The notes under the pieces are model-generated. The model did no database searches. It was not told where the DNA came from and saw nothing but the letters and a program-made list of their open reading frames with translations. Shown here in pieces: positions 35,876 through 43,804 of a stretch of 64,000 nucleotides of DNA. Each line of letters opens with the position of its first letter. Position 1 is the first letter of the stretch. Source of the DNA: Alphaproteobacteria bacterium (GTDB lineage: Bacteria; Pseudomonadota; Alphaproteobacteria; TMED109); assembly GCA_022825705.1 (NCBI GenBank), contig JAJDWH010000010.1, forward strand, positions 1 through 64,000, written 5' to 3'. The translations under genes and the position numbers were made by a program.

Positions 35876-35905
35876 TATCGTTATGTCTATTATCGTTATG
35901 TCTAT
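35876..35905 (+). repeat. Tandem 15-bp direct repeat before the P450 gene
   Basis: TATCGTTATGTCTAT occurs twice head to tail (35876-35890 and 35891-35905). The AT-rich unit contains TTATGT/TATCGT boxes and could be an operator or a promoter duplication. Confidence 0.6.
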
Positions 35906-35919
35906 AATTGTGCCCAGAA

Positions 35920-35937
35920 CCTCGCAATTTTGCGAGG
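35920..35937. promoter_or_regulatory. 18-bp palindrome upstream of the GPP34-P450 gene
   Basis: CCTCGCAA-TT-TTGCGAGG is a perfect inverted repeat; its right arm runs into the purine-rich ribosome site (GGGGGAGGA, 35936-35944). It may be an operator or an RNA hairpin controlling translation. Confidence 0.5.
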
Positions 35938-35958
35938 GGGAGGACAATTAGTTCATTG

Positions 35959-37992
35959 GTGACTCACGACACAGCTGTTGAAACGGGCCAGGGGGCGTCT
36001 GCGCTAAGTCTGCCGGAAGAGCTGCTGCTGGTGCTGCTGGACGAAGAGAGGGGTTATTTTCGACAGGTACCCGGCTGGAACCTGAACTGCGCGATGGTCG
36101 GCGCAGCGCTCGGTGAACTTTCGCTGCTCGGTCGCATCGACACCGATCTGGAGTCTCTGACTCTCCTGGATGCGACCGCCACCGGTCGTCCGCTGCTCGA
36201 CCCGATCTTGCGGGAGATCGCGACCGAAACGGAAACACACGATGCCCGCTACTGGATTGAGCGGCTTGCTCCACAGTCCGAGTCGGTGATCTCCCAGGCG
36301 CTGGACGGGCTCGTTCGGCGACAGATTCTCGACGTCCACCCGGGCGGTTTCTATACCTTCGCCAGGCGCCAGCGGCCGGGCGAAACACCGTCGGGAGAAG
36401 ACCACCTGGCGGCCGAGTTCGTGACGGCCCAGTTGGCCAGGGTCATCTTTACGGACGAGCTTCCGGGTCCGCGCGACGTGATTATCACCGGCCTCGTCAA
36501 TGCCTGCCACGTGTTCCATCTGATGTATCAGATCGACGAGGAAGTGGAAGAACGGATTCGGTTCGTCAGCCAGATGGACCTGATTGGCCAGGCGATTGCG
36601 GCAGCGGTGAGCCAGAGCATCCTCGCGCCCGCGCTTCGCCGGCCCTCGCTGACCAAGCCGATTCCGACCGTGTCCCTGCGTGATCTGGTGTTCAACCGCG
36701 AGCTGCGGGAGGGCAGGCTGCCGGCAGGGTTTGCCTATTTGGCCGACAGGTACGGTCCAGTATTCGAGCTTCCGATCCCGTTCCGCCAGAACGTGATTGT
36801 CCTGGCGGGGTTGAAGACGAATGAATGGGCCCATCGCATGGGGCGGGTGTTCTTGCGGTCGAAGGAGTACTTCGAGGGCGTCGACAAGGCGTACGGCGTG
36901 TCGCGCTCGATGCACTCGATTGACGGCGCCGATCACTTCCGCTTTCGCAAGTCGTTGCATACCGCCTACTCTCGCAGGACTTTGACCAGGCGTCTGGACG
37001 AGGTCTATGAACTGGCCCGCGCGCACATGGCGGGTTGGGACGTCGGTACCACGATGCCGGTGCAGGAGATGCTGCGGCCATTCGTGAACGCGCAGACGTC
37101 GCCGCTCTTGGCCAACATTGACACCCAAGCCGAGATTGTCGACGCGCTCGAATACAAGGTTCGGGTGCTCAATGTGGGCATCGTCAAGATGATGCCGCGT
37201 TTCATGCTCAAGACCCCGTCGATGCGCCGCCGGGCGAAGGCCATGGACCAGATCGTCGACCGCATGCAAAGGACGCATACGGCCGCGCAGCGGGTTGGGA
37301 TGCACGAGGACGTGGTGGACGCGTACCTGGCCCTGCACGCGTCTGATCCCCAATTCCTGCCTGAATCGGACCTGTCGCTGCCGCTAGGGGCGATCTTGAT
37401 GACCGCCATGTACATGGGCGACCAGGTTGGCTTCGCCCTTTACTGGTTGCTGCAGAATCCCGAGCTGTACGAGCGGGTCACGGCTGAGGCGGATGCGTTG
37501 TGGGCCGAGGGCGATCCCGGCGAGGACGACTTCAGTCGAGACCGGATCGACGTGACCCACCGGGTGCTGATGGAGGCTCTGCGGATGTCGCCGATCGTGC
37601 CCATGTCGATGCGCACGGTGATGAATACCTGCGTGGTGGAGGGTTACGAATTACCGGTCGGGGCGCAGCTCCTGATTGCGCAGACGGCCACGCATTACTC
37701 GGAAGAGGCGTTTCCCGACCCGTGGAAGTTCGACATTGACCGCTACGCGCCCCCGCGAAACGAGCACCTGGGCAGAGGCTATGCGCCCTACGGGTTGGGC
37801 ACGCACTCATGTCTCGGGAGCCGGTGGGCCGACTTGCACATTGTGATCAACCTGCTGATGCTCACGCATTACTTCAAGATCGAGCTGGCCCGCCCCTACA
37901 AGCGGTTGCCGATGGATCCGTTGCCCTCGCAGTCGCCCAGCAACAGACTTAAGCTCAGGATCGCTGAGCAGCGGCACGAAATCGGAGTCTGA
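35959..37992 (+). CDS. GPP34 (GOLPH3-like) domain fused to a cytochrome P450
   Basis: The 677-residue protein is a two-domain fusion. Residues 15-215 match the Golgi phosphoprotein 3 (GPP34) fold: LSLPEELLLVLLDEERGYF, CAMVGAALGELSLLGRID, DATATGRPLLDPILREIA and a late PRDVIITGLVNACHVFHLM. Eukaryotic members bind phosphoinositide membranes. From about 255 onward it is a P450 with ExxR in MEALRMSP (539-542), PDPWKFDIDRY, and the heme loop YGLGTHSCLG with Cys618. The usual AGxxT of helix I is not obvious (MYMGDQVG). The GPP34 part may anchor the enzyme to membrane lipid. Start GTG 35959 or TTG 35956. A sterol substrate is inferred from neighbours. Confidence 0.85.
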   Translation: MTHDTAVETGQGASALSLPEELLLVLLDEERGYFRQVPGWNLNCAMVGAALGELSLLGRIDTDLESLTLLDATATGRPLLDPILREIATETETHDARYWIERLAPQSESVISQALDGLVRRQILDVHPGGFYTFARRQRPGETPSGEDHLAAEFVTAQLARVIFTDELPGPRDVIITGLVNACHVFHLMYQIDEEVEERIRFVSQMDLIGQAIAAAVSQSILAPALRRPSLTKPIPTVSLRDLVFNRELREGRLPAGFAYLADRYGPVFELPIPFRQNVIVLAGLKTNEWAHRMGRVFLRSKEYFEGVDKAYGVSRSMHSIDGADHFRFRKSLHTAYSRRTLTRRLDEVYELARAHMAGWDVGTTMPVQEMLRPFVNAQTSPLLANIDTQAEIVDALEYKVRVLNVGIVKMMPRFMLKTPSMRRRAKAMDQIVDRMQRTHTAAQRVGMHEDVVDAYLALHASDPQFLPESDLSLPLGAILMTAMYMGDQVGFALYWLLQNPELYERVTAEADALWAEGDPGEDDFSRDRIDVTHRVLMEALRMSPIVPMSMRTVMNTCVVEGYELPVGAQLLIAQTATHYSEEAFPDPWKFDIDRYAPPRNEHLGRGYAPYGLGTHSCLGSRWADLHIVINLLMLTHYFKIELARPYKRLPMDPLPSQSPSNRLKLRIAEQRHEIGV

Positions 37993-38082
37993 GTTCGCTG
38001 CGCTCGCCCTTCCAGCGCCCGGTCTTGTCCGGGATTCGGGAATAGAGCCTTTCGCAGTGAATTGACCTGGTGGCGGACGACC

Positions 38083-38313
38083 TCACAACGGGTAGCGGTT
38101 GGTCGGGCGGTAGCCGGAGATCCGCACCGCCGCCATGGAGAGGGCGTGCGCGGAGTTGTCGGCGAGATCGAACCGGGACTCGAGGTTGCGGTCCCCGTTC
38201 CCGGCATCCGCGAGCCGGGCGACTCCGGTCCGGATCAGTCCCGATATCTCGCTGGCTGCCGGCGCCTCCGCCTTCAATAGACCGCTCGCTACGAGATTGT
38301 CGAGATATCGCAA
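38083..38313 (-). pseudogene. HEPN-like protein gene, truncated
   Basis: A TTG start with GGGGAGG seven bases upstream leads to LRYLDNLVASGLLKAEAPAA, LIRTGVARLADAGN and LESRFDLADNSAHALSMAAV, RISGYRPTNRY. This matches small helical proteins (about 140 residues) of the HEPN-like type found near nucleotidyltransferases. It stops after 76 codons where relatives continue, so the C-terminal half is missing. Confidence 0.55.
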
Positions 38314-38377
38314 GCCCGTTCCTCCCCAATTTGCAACGGTCTTGAATTTGGTATTACGGACCGGTGAGAGATTGGGA

Positions 38378-38518
38378 ATGGGTCCCGAGGACACGACCGA
38401 CTTCAGCACCGGGCCGACCTGGCCGGAGGACGCACTGGCAGAAGACAGCAAGTTCGGCGTGCTCACACCGATGCCGTTCCGGCTGGACCGTCATCCAGGC
38501 GCTAAGGAGACCGCGTGA
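38378..38518 (+). CDS. Small protein translationally coupled to the ERG2-like gene
   Basis: A 46-codon frame (MGPEDTTDFSTGPTWPEDAL, then SKFGVLTPMPFRLDRHPG) ends with TGA overlapping the GTG of the ERG2-like gene by four bases, the coupling typical of operons. The family is not recognised; it has no membrane segment. The overlap is the main evidence that it is translated. Confidence 0.45.
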   Translation: MGPEDTTDFSTGPTWPEDALAEDSKFGVLTPMPFRLDRHPGAKETA

Positions 38519-39138
38519 AGTACGTTTTTGACCCCAAGATCCTGCACGAAGTCGCCCTGGCTCATCTGGAGCTGCCGCTCGAGGAAAAGTTCACTGCCAT
38601 CGCGCAGAGCCTTGCCGAACGCTATCCCGGTCTGATCGAGACTGAACCCGAGTGGTTCTTCTCCAATGCCGGTGGCGTCATGGGCCAGCTCACCGTTCTG
38701 TATGCGTCACTTCGGGAGTACGTGATTTTCTTCGGCAGCCCGATCGGCGGAGAAGGACATACGGGCCGATATTCATTTGTCGAAGACCATGCGATCATTC
38801 TGGATGGCGAGTTTTGGTACTACACTGAAGGCGATACTCGAAGAACCGAGTATCGCCCCGGCGATGTCGTATACCTGCCAAAGGCGGTAGCGAAGGGCTA
38901 TCGCATCGTCAATCATGGCTGGATTCTGGAATATGCACGGGGCCCCATTCCCACCATGCTGCCGTACGGTATTGCGGATACCGCGTTCAGCACACTCGAC
39001 TACAGAACCCTGTTCCGAACCTTCCGGATTTACATCAGACACTTGATGCGGTCTGCACGAAAGCGCCCTGCCGCCCACGCTGGGCGCCGAAGTGCGTCCG
39101 GCACCGGCCGGTCTCGCAAGGAGAACGAGGGACGGTAA
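38515..39138 (+). CDS. ERG2 / sigma-1-receptor family protein, putative sterol C-8 isomerase
   Basis: The 207-residue protein shows the family signature through most of its length: EWFFSNAGGVMGQLTVLYAS (47-66), EYVIFFGSPIGGEGHTGRY, the acidic VEDHAIILDGEFW (Asp91, equivalent in position to sigma-1 Asp126), YRPGDVVYLPKAVAKGYRI, and WILEYARGPIPTMLP with Glu139 (position of sigma-1 Glu172). It then has ADTAFSTLDYRTLFRTFRIY. Fungal ERG2 moves the sterol double bond from C-8 to C-7; both acidic residues needed for that proton shuffle are present. The N-terminal membrane helix of eukaryotic members is missing, and a basic tail is added. Start GTG 38515. Confidence 0.88.
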   Translation: MKYVFDPKILHEVALAHLELPLEEKFTAIAQSLAERYPGLIETEPEWFFSNAGGVMGQLTVLYASLREYVIFFGSPIGGEGHTGRYSFVEDHAIILDGEFWYYTEGDTRRTEYRPGDVVYLPKAVAKGYRIVNHGWILEYARGPIPTMLPYGIADTAFSTLDYRTLFRTFRIYIRHLMRSARKRPAAHAGRRSASGTGRSRKENEGR

Positions 39139-39440
39139 CGCCTACCCGAGCTCACCGCTGCCGCCCGTGGAGTCCGAGCGCGTGCAGCGCGAAGTACTGT
39201 CCAATTGTCGACTACCGCACGCCCCCTGCACTTGGCGCGCGACTGACGGAGGCCTCCGGAACAGTGCCGTGTGAGGCGCCGTCCGCCCGGGGATTGTTTG
39301 GCCGGCTTTTCGCAGGAAGCTGACAGCGTATGCGCGGGCGCTGCCGCGGCAGATGTCCTAGTCGGCCAACTAGGTTGTCTAGGCATCGGGTCGTCCGCAG
39401 ACTGCGGAGACGTCATGATCCTTTCCGAGTGAGCGCCGAC
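39139..39440. other. Intergenic region with a short inverted repeat before the Tsx-like gene
   Basis: No gene seen. CCTAGT-CGGCCA-ACTAGG (39357-39374) is a perfect 6-bp-arm inverted repeat with a further TCTAGG at 39378-39383, a possible operator for the channel gene. Confidence 0.4.
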
Positions 39441-40220
39441 ATGCAGGTTTTCGTGTTTTCGAAGCGGTTCGGGCTGGCCGTGCTCGCGTTGCTCATGGGA
39501 GCCTCGGCGCAGGCCACGGATTGGAGCAACACCGAGTTTCATCTCCAGCTCGGCAATCTGGACGCCCCCTCCTTCGCTGGTGGCGGCAGCGCCCTGCACG
39601 TGATCTACAGCCTGCAGCACGCGAGCGGATGGAAATATGGCGACAACTTCTTCTTCGTTGACGTCGTGGACTCGCGGCAGCCCGGCGCCCCCGACATCGA
39701 CTTCTACAGCGAGGCCTACGCGAACTTGAGCCTCGGCAAGATCACCGGCGATCGCATTGGCGCCGGCCCGGTCTCGGATGTCGGGCTGATCGGCGGCTTC
39801 AACTGGGCCGTGGACGCGAAGGTCCGAAAGTATGTCGCTGGTGTACGGCTGGCGCTCGGCCTTGAGGGCTTCGCGTTTGCGAACCTCGACCTGATGGCCC
39901 TGATCGACGACAGCGGGGGGCTCATGTCCGGAGGGGCGCCCGCGGAGGACGACACGGTCCTCATCGACTTCAACTTCGCACGGCCGTTCAGGATCGGCAC
40001 AGCGGACTTCAGCCTCGAAGGCCACGTCGAATATGTCGGCGAGCGGACCAATGAACTCGGCGACCCGGTGCGATCGTGGATCCTGGCGCAGCCCCAGCTG
40101 CAGTGGTACTTGACTGACCGGATCGCGCTCGGGATCGAGTACCAGTTGTGGATCAATAAGTTGGGCGACCAGGACACCGACGAGAACGCCGTGCAGGCTC
40201 TGTTCGTGTGGGAACTCTAG
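39441..40220 (+). CDS. Tsx-like outer-membrane channel protein
   Basis: The 259-residue protein has a signal peptide (MQVFVFSKRFGLAVLALLMG, cut after ASAQA) and the Tsx-family pattern DWSNTEFHLQLGNLDAPSFA, LQHASGWKYGDNFFFVDVVD, then beta-strands ending AVQALFVWEL with the C-terminal aromatic residue. Enterobacterial Tsx admits nucleosides, but many family members lie beside lipid or terpenoid genes and have unknown substrates. Here it sits between the ERG2-like and 3beta-HSD-like genes, so passage of a hydrophobic substrate is possible, as inference. Confidence 0.82.
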   Translation: MQVFVFSKRFGLAVLALLMGASAQATDWSNTEFHLQLGNLDAPSFAGGGSALHVIYSLQHASGWKYGDNFFFVDVVDSRQPGAPDIDFYSEAYANLSLGKITGDRIGAGPVSDVGLIGGFNWAVDAKVRKYVAGVRLALGLEGFAFANLDLMALIDDSGGLMSGGAPAEDDTVLIDFNFARPFRIGTADFSLEGHVEYVGERTNELGDPVRSWILAQPQLQWYLTDRIALGIEYQLWINKLGDQDTDENAVQALFVWEL

Positions 40221-40817
40221 GCCCTGCGTCGGTCGCGCTCAGGCGTGCGGGCGTGACCATCCGCCATGCGACGCTACTGACCGAATGGTCGCGTCCGTTG
40301 CTCCGGAGGAACGGTCCTGCGTGCAGCGTGCGTGGCGTGGGTTGATCGGGCGCGAGGTTGCTGCGCAGAACCGCGCGCCGGTCGGTAGTGCTAAGTTCAA
40401 CAAGTACTTGATCCGGGTGCCGGGACGCGGCACCTTGCGCGTGGAGGTGCCGTACTGTGCGAGTGTCCGGCCGGGCAGTGGAATCTCCGTGTGGCGGCAT
40501 CGACCACCTGGACGACGCGTGGTCCGTGGTTCGCGAAGTGCGGGCCGCCGTTGCGGCTGGAACCGAGCCCGGCTCGCATCGGCGGAGCGTCCTGATGGCC
40601 AGCGGCGCCGAGGCGCCGGTCACGCTAGAGATGAAGCGCTGTCGTGCGCTGCCGGGAATTCCGGTGACTGGATCCATTTCGAAACGGCGATGATGGTTCA
40701 CGCGAACACGGTCCGTGGCGCGCTGCCGGAACTTGCAGCTGCTGCGGATGCGACAATTCTCGCGGGTGGCGCACGACCGCCGCGCAGACCGGAAGGGCAA
40801 GCGAGCGGAATCCTGCC
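40221..40817. other. Intergenic region, no gene recognised
   Basis: About 600 GC-rich bases with only chance open frames in several directions. No repeats or element ends seen. Confidence 0.4.
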
Positions 40818-41813
40818 GTGCGGGTGATCACGGGAGCGAGCGGCCATATCGGCGGTGTGCTCGCCCGAGCGCTGGCCGACCGGGGTGACCCTCGTCAGGT
40901 CCGCGCGATCTACCGCGATCGGAAAGGCACGGCAGCCGATCTCGACATTGAGTGGGTCGGTGGCGACATTCTCGACCAGGAATCGCTGGTCGCCGCGTTC
41001 TCGGGGGCTGAAACCGTCTACCACCTGGCCGCCGTGGTGTCGATCGACCCCGGCCGGGCCAAGGATGTCCATACGACGAACGTGTCGGGCACGCGCAACG
41101 TCGTCGAGGCAGCCCTGCGATGCGGCGTGCGGCGGCTTGTGCATGTTTCCTCGATTCACGCCTTCAACCAGTACCCGCTCGACGAAGTGCTCGACGAGAG
41201 TCGCGGTCCCGCCGACGGTTCGCGGCACGACGCCTACGACCGGTCGAAAGCGGCCGGCGAAAAGGAGATTCGCAGCGGCATAGATCGCGGCCTCGATGCC
41301 GTGATCCTCAACCCGACCGCCGTGATCGGCCCCTTCGACGCCGTGCCCTCGTACATGGGACACGTGTTCCTCGATCTGCACCGGAGACGAATTCCCGCGC
41401 AGGTTGCGGGCGGCTTCGACTGGGTGGATGTGCGCGATGTGGTCGACGCCACGGTGGCCGCGGAGACGAAGGCGAGATGCGGCGAGAACTACCTCCTGTC
41501 AGGTGGCTGGGATTCCGTGCGCAACCTGGCGCTCCTGTCCGAGCAGGCGACCGGGGTGCCGGTGTCGCGTTTCGTGGTCCCCGTGTTTGTAGCCCGGCTC
41601 TGGGCGCCATTTCAGGTCATGTTGGACCGTAGTCAGGGGCGCCGGCCGCTCTATACGCCGGCTGCGGTACGCGTGATGAGCAACGGCAATCGCCGGATAT
41701 CCAACGCCAAGGCACGGGCGGAACTGGGGTTCAAGCCGCGTCCCTTGGCAGATTCCGTAAGGGATACCTATCGTTGGTTCGACGAGCAAGGCATGCTCGG
41801 CGAAGCTGGTTGA
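40818..41813 (+). CDS. NAD(P)-dependent 3beta-hydroxysteroid dehydrogenase-like protein (extended SDR)
   Basis: The 331-residue protein has the Rossmann motif TGASGHIGG (5-13), the DxxD-type site GGDILDQ, AAVVSI, a Ser at 111-112 and the catalytic YDRSK (Tyr140, Lys144). The overall pattern, with VDVRDVVDATVAA and a late SNGNRRISNAKARAELGFKP, is that of the 3beta-HSD/ERG26/SdmB-like extended SDR group. Dihydroflavonol-reductase-like functions cannot be excluded. It should oxidise the 3beta-hydroxyl of a sterol to the ketone. One base separates it from the 5alpha-reductase-like gene, so the two form an operon. GTG start. Confidence 0.82.
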   Translation: MRVITGASGHIGGVLARALADRGDPRQVRAIYRDRKGTAADLDIEWVGGDILDQESLVAAFSGAETVYHLAAVVSIDPGRAKDVHTTNVSGTRNVVEAALRCGVRRLVHVSSIHAFNQYPLDEVLDESRGPADGSRHDAYDRSKAAGEKEIRSGIDRGLDAVILNPTAVIGPFDAVPSYMGHVFLDLHRRRIPAQVAGGFDWVDVRDVVDATVAAETKARCGENYLLSGGWDSVRNLALLSEQATGVPVSRFVVPVFVARLWAPFQVMLDRSQGRRPLYTPAAVRVMSNGNRRISNAKARAELGFKPRPLADSVRDTYRWFDEQGMLGEAG

Positions 41814-41814
41814 G

Positions 41815-42576
41815 ATGGCCGAGGAACAACTTCACGGCGTGCTGGTATGGGCGGTCATCGCCGCGGCTGGCCTGACGTTCCTGTACCTGCTCCGCATGAC
41901 CGCGCCCTACGGCCGCCACTACGCCGGCACGGGCTGGGGACCCCACATTTCCAGCCGGCTCGGCTGGGTCATCATGGAACTGCCGGCGGTCGTCATCTTT
42001 CTTGCGGTCTATCTCGCCGGGAAGTCCGCGTCTCACCTCGTGCCGCTGTTCTTCCTGGCCATGTGGCAGGTCCACTATCTGAACCGGACGTTCGTGTTTC
42101 CGTTCCGGATCCGGGCAACCGGACGGAAGACGCCGCTGCTGATCGTGGCGTCAGGCTTCTTCTTCAACGCGATCAACGCCTACATCAATGCCCGGTTCAT
42201 TTCGGAATTCGGCGAGTACGCGATCGAATGGCTCGCCGACCCGCGTTTCCTGATCGGCGTCGGAATCTTCCTGGCGGGGATTGCGCTCAACCTGCACGCC
42301 GACAACGTCCTCATTCGCCTGCGCAGCCCGGGCGAGACCGGCTACGTGATCCCGCAGGGAGGCGGGTATCGCTTCGTGTCGTGCCCCAATTACCTGGGTG
42401 AACTCCTCGAATGGGCCGGCTGGGCACTCGCCACCTGGTCGACGGGCGGCCTGGCCTTTTTCCTCTTTACCGCCGCCAATCTCGTGCCCAGGGCGCGCAG
42501 CAATCATCGATGGTACCGGGAGACCTTCAGCGAATACCCGCCTCGCCGGAAGGCGCTGATACCGGGCGTCTTCTGA
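41815..42576 (+). CDS. 3-oxo-5alpha-steroid 4-dehydrogenase (steroid 5alpha-reductase)-like membrane protein
   Basis: The 253-residue protein has six or seven TM segments and the SRD5A C-terminal domain: MWQVHYLNRTFVFPFRIR, GIALNLHADNVLIRLRSPGE, GGGYRFVSCPNYLGELLEWA and the final ARSNHRWYRETFSEYPPRRK, ALIPGVF. The NYLGE and HRWY(R/K)..F..YP..R.A..P motifs bind NADPH. SRD5A enzymes reduce the delta-4 double bond of 3-keto steroids to the 5alpha form. Coupling to a 3beta-HSD-like gene suggests that the dehydrogenase makes its 3-keto substrate. Enoyl reductase of fatty acid elongation (TER) is a related alternative. Confidence 0.88.
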   Translation: MAEEQLHGVLVWAVIAAAGLTFLYLLRMTAPYGRHYAGTGWGPHISSRLGWVIMELPAVVIFLAVYLAGKSASHLVPLFFLAMWQVHYLNRTFVFPFRIRATGRKTPLLIVASGFFFNAINAYINARFISEFGEYAIEWLADPRFLIGVGIFLAGIALNLHADNVLIRLRSPGETGYVIPQGGGYRFVSCPNYLGELLEWAGWALATWSTGGLAFFLFTAANLVPRARSNHRWYRETFSEYPPRRKALIPGVF

Positions 42577-42637
42577 TCAAGCGGCGGTCGGATGCGGTGA
42601 CAGCCCGGCGGCAGGCGCCCGGGGCCTACGCCAGCTC

Positions 42638-43480
42638 TCAGCGGTTCGTCACCTGCAGCCACGTCCAGAGCAGGCCCATCATGACCGGCTGGTGCAGCAG
42701 GTAGTAGACGAGGCTGTTGCGGCCGAGGAAACGGACGAACCGCCCGCCGCTGCCTTCCATCCGGTAGACCGCCAGCCGGCGCAGCGCCCCCGCTCCGTGC
42801 GCCCACCTGGCGGCGCCGATACCGAACAGCACCGCTGCCAGCCAGGGAAACACCGGGAAGTAGTCGCCGGAATTCGGGCGGGCGACCGAGAGCCCGGTCC
42901 ACTGCCAGACCCGCGCGTCCAGCAACTCGGTCTGCACCGTTTCGTTGATCGCGAGAATGGCCACCGCCGCGGCCACCGCCAGCCACCAGGGGCCCCGCAC
43001 AAACGCCAGGCCCGCGACGCCGGCAAACGCGATCAGGTGCAGGATGCCGAAAAAGATCAGCGACTGTGGCGTGGCGATCCAGGTGGCCGCGGTGATGGCC
43101 AGCGCGCCCAGGACGATCAGGGCCAGCCGCCGGGCCCAGCGCGTCCAGTGGAAGGCGTGCGCGTGCGCGAGATAGAGGCTCGCACCCGTCGCGAACAGGA
43201 AGCTGATGGCTACGGCCTTGGCCAGGGCCGCCCAGTGGAGCTGCGTCGTGTAGCCGGGCTCCTGCAGCCCGAAGAACATCAAATCGTAGGCAAAATGAAA
43301 CACGGTCATCCCGATGAGCGCGACCCCCCGCAGCACGTCCAGCAACGGGATCCGGGGGATACTCTCGGTTCCGGCTCGTCGATGGTCCGCGCCGGCACGT
43401 ACGGCCTGGGCCTGGGCGCCCTGCCGCTGGGATCTCCGCTGTTTCGCTCTCGATGCCCGTGGTCCGCGCCTTCGAGCCAT
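42638..43480 (-). CDS. DUF1624 / heparan-alpha-glucosaminide N-acetyltransferase-like membrane protein
   Basis: The 280-residue protein begins with a basic, likely non-native or cytoplasmic, N-terminus (about 35 residues), then RIPLLDVLRGVALIGMTVFH and FAYDLMFFG, the conserved start of DUF1624 proteins. About seven further TM helices follow, including FATGASLYLAHAH, FFGILHLIAFAGVAG, DYFPVFPWLAAVLFGIG and FLGRNSLVYYLLHQPVM. The family is related to acyltransferase 3 and HGSNAT, which move acyl groups across membranes. Its role here is unknown. It converges with the 5alpha-reductase gene. Confidence 0.8.
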   Translation of the reverse strand: MARRRGPRASRAKQRRSQRQGAQAQAVRAGADHRRAGTESIPRIPLLDVLRGVALIGMTVFHFAYDLMFFGLQEPGYTTQLHWAALAKAVAISFLFATGASLYLAHAHAFHWTRWARRLALIVLGALAITAATWIATPQSLIFFGILHLIAFAGVAGLAFVRGPWWLAVAAAVAILAINETVQTELLDARVWQWTGLSVARPNSGDYFPVFPWLAAVLFGIGAARWAHGAGALRRLAVYRMEGSGGRFVRFLGRNSLVYYLLHQPVMMGLLWTWLQVTNR

Positions 43481-43804
43481 GCCCCAATGCCCCCGGCAGG
43501 TTCGATCGTGTTGCCGTCAATCCGGCTTGCCCGCGCTCCGCGCCGATCTTGCCGGCCATCTTACCGCTGCGGCGGCAAGTACAGATGCGTGCGAACGATC
43601 GTGAAGCCTGGTTTGGCGGCGTTGGTGTCCGCGCGATCCGCATCGGCGGAACCGCCCGTCCGGCTGTTGCGGTACTGGCAGCGGGCGTCCGGCGGTCGGT
43701 GGACACCGATGCTTGGGATCCGGTTGCCAGTCTGGTCCTCTGGTCACGGATATGATCGGTGACCCGGCGGTAGGCAGCCGTCAGCGACCGCGTCAGGGGG
43801 CAGC
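43481..43804. other. Intergenic region, no gene recognised
   Basis: A minus-strand frame ends ADTNAAKPGFTIVRTHLYLP before TAA, but I cannot assign it. It probably holds the aldo/keto reductase promoter; CAGGGGG just before 43805 fits a ribosome site. Confidence 0.35.

Noticed and set aside
35876-35905. CRISPR-like repeat array
   Set aside because: Only two adjoining 15-bp units with no spacers; likewise the four 22-bp units at 49.9 kb have no spacers and no cas genes are present.
40221-40817. Long open frames on both strands suggesting an extra gene before the 3beta-HSD-like gene
   Set aside because: They show no domain-like sequence, are rich in Arg/Pro/Gly as expected of shadow frames in GC-rich DNA, and lack ribosome sites.
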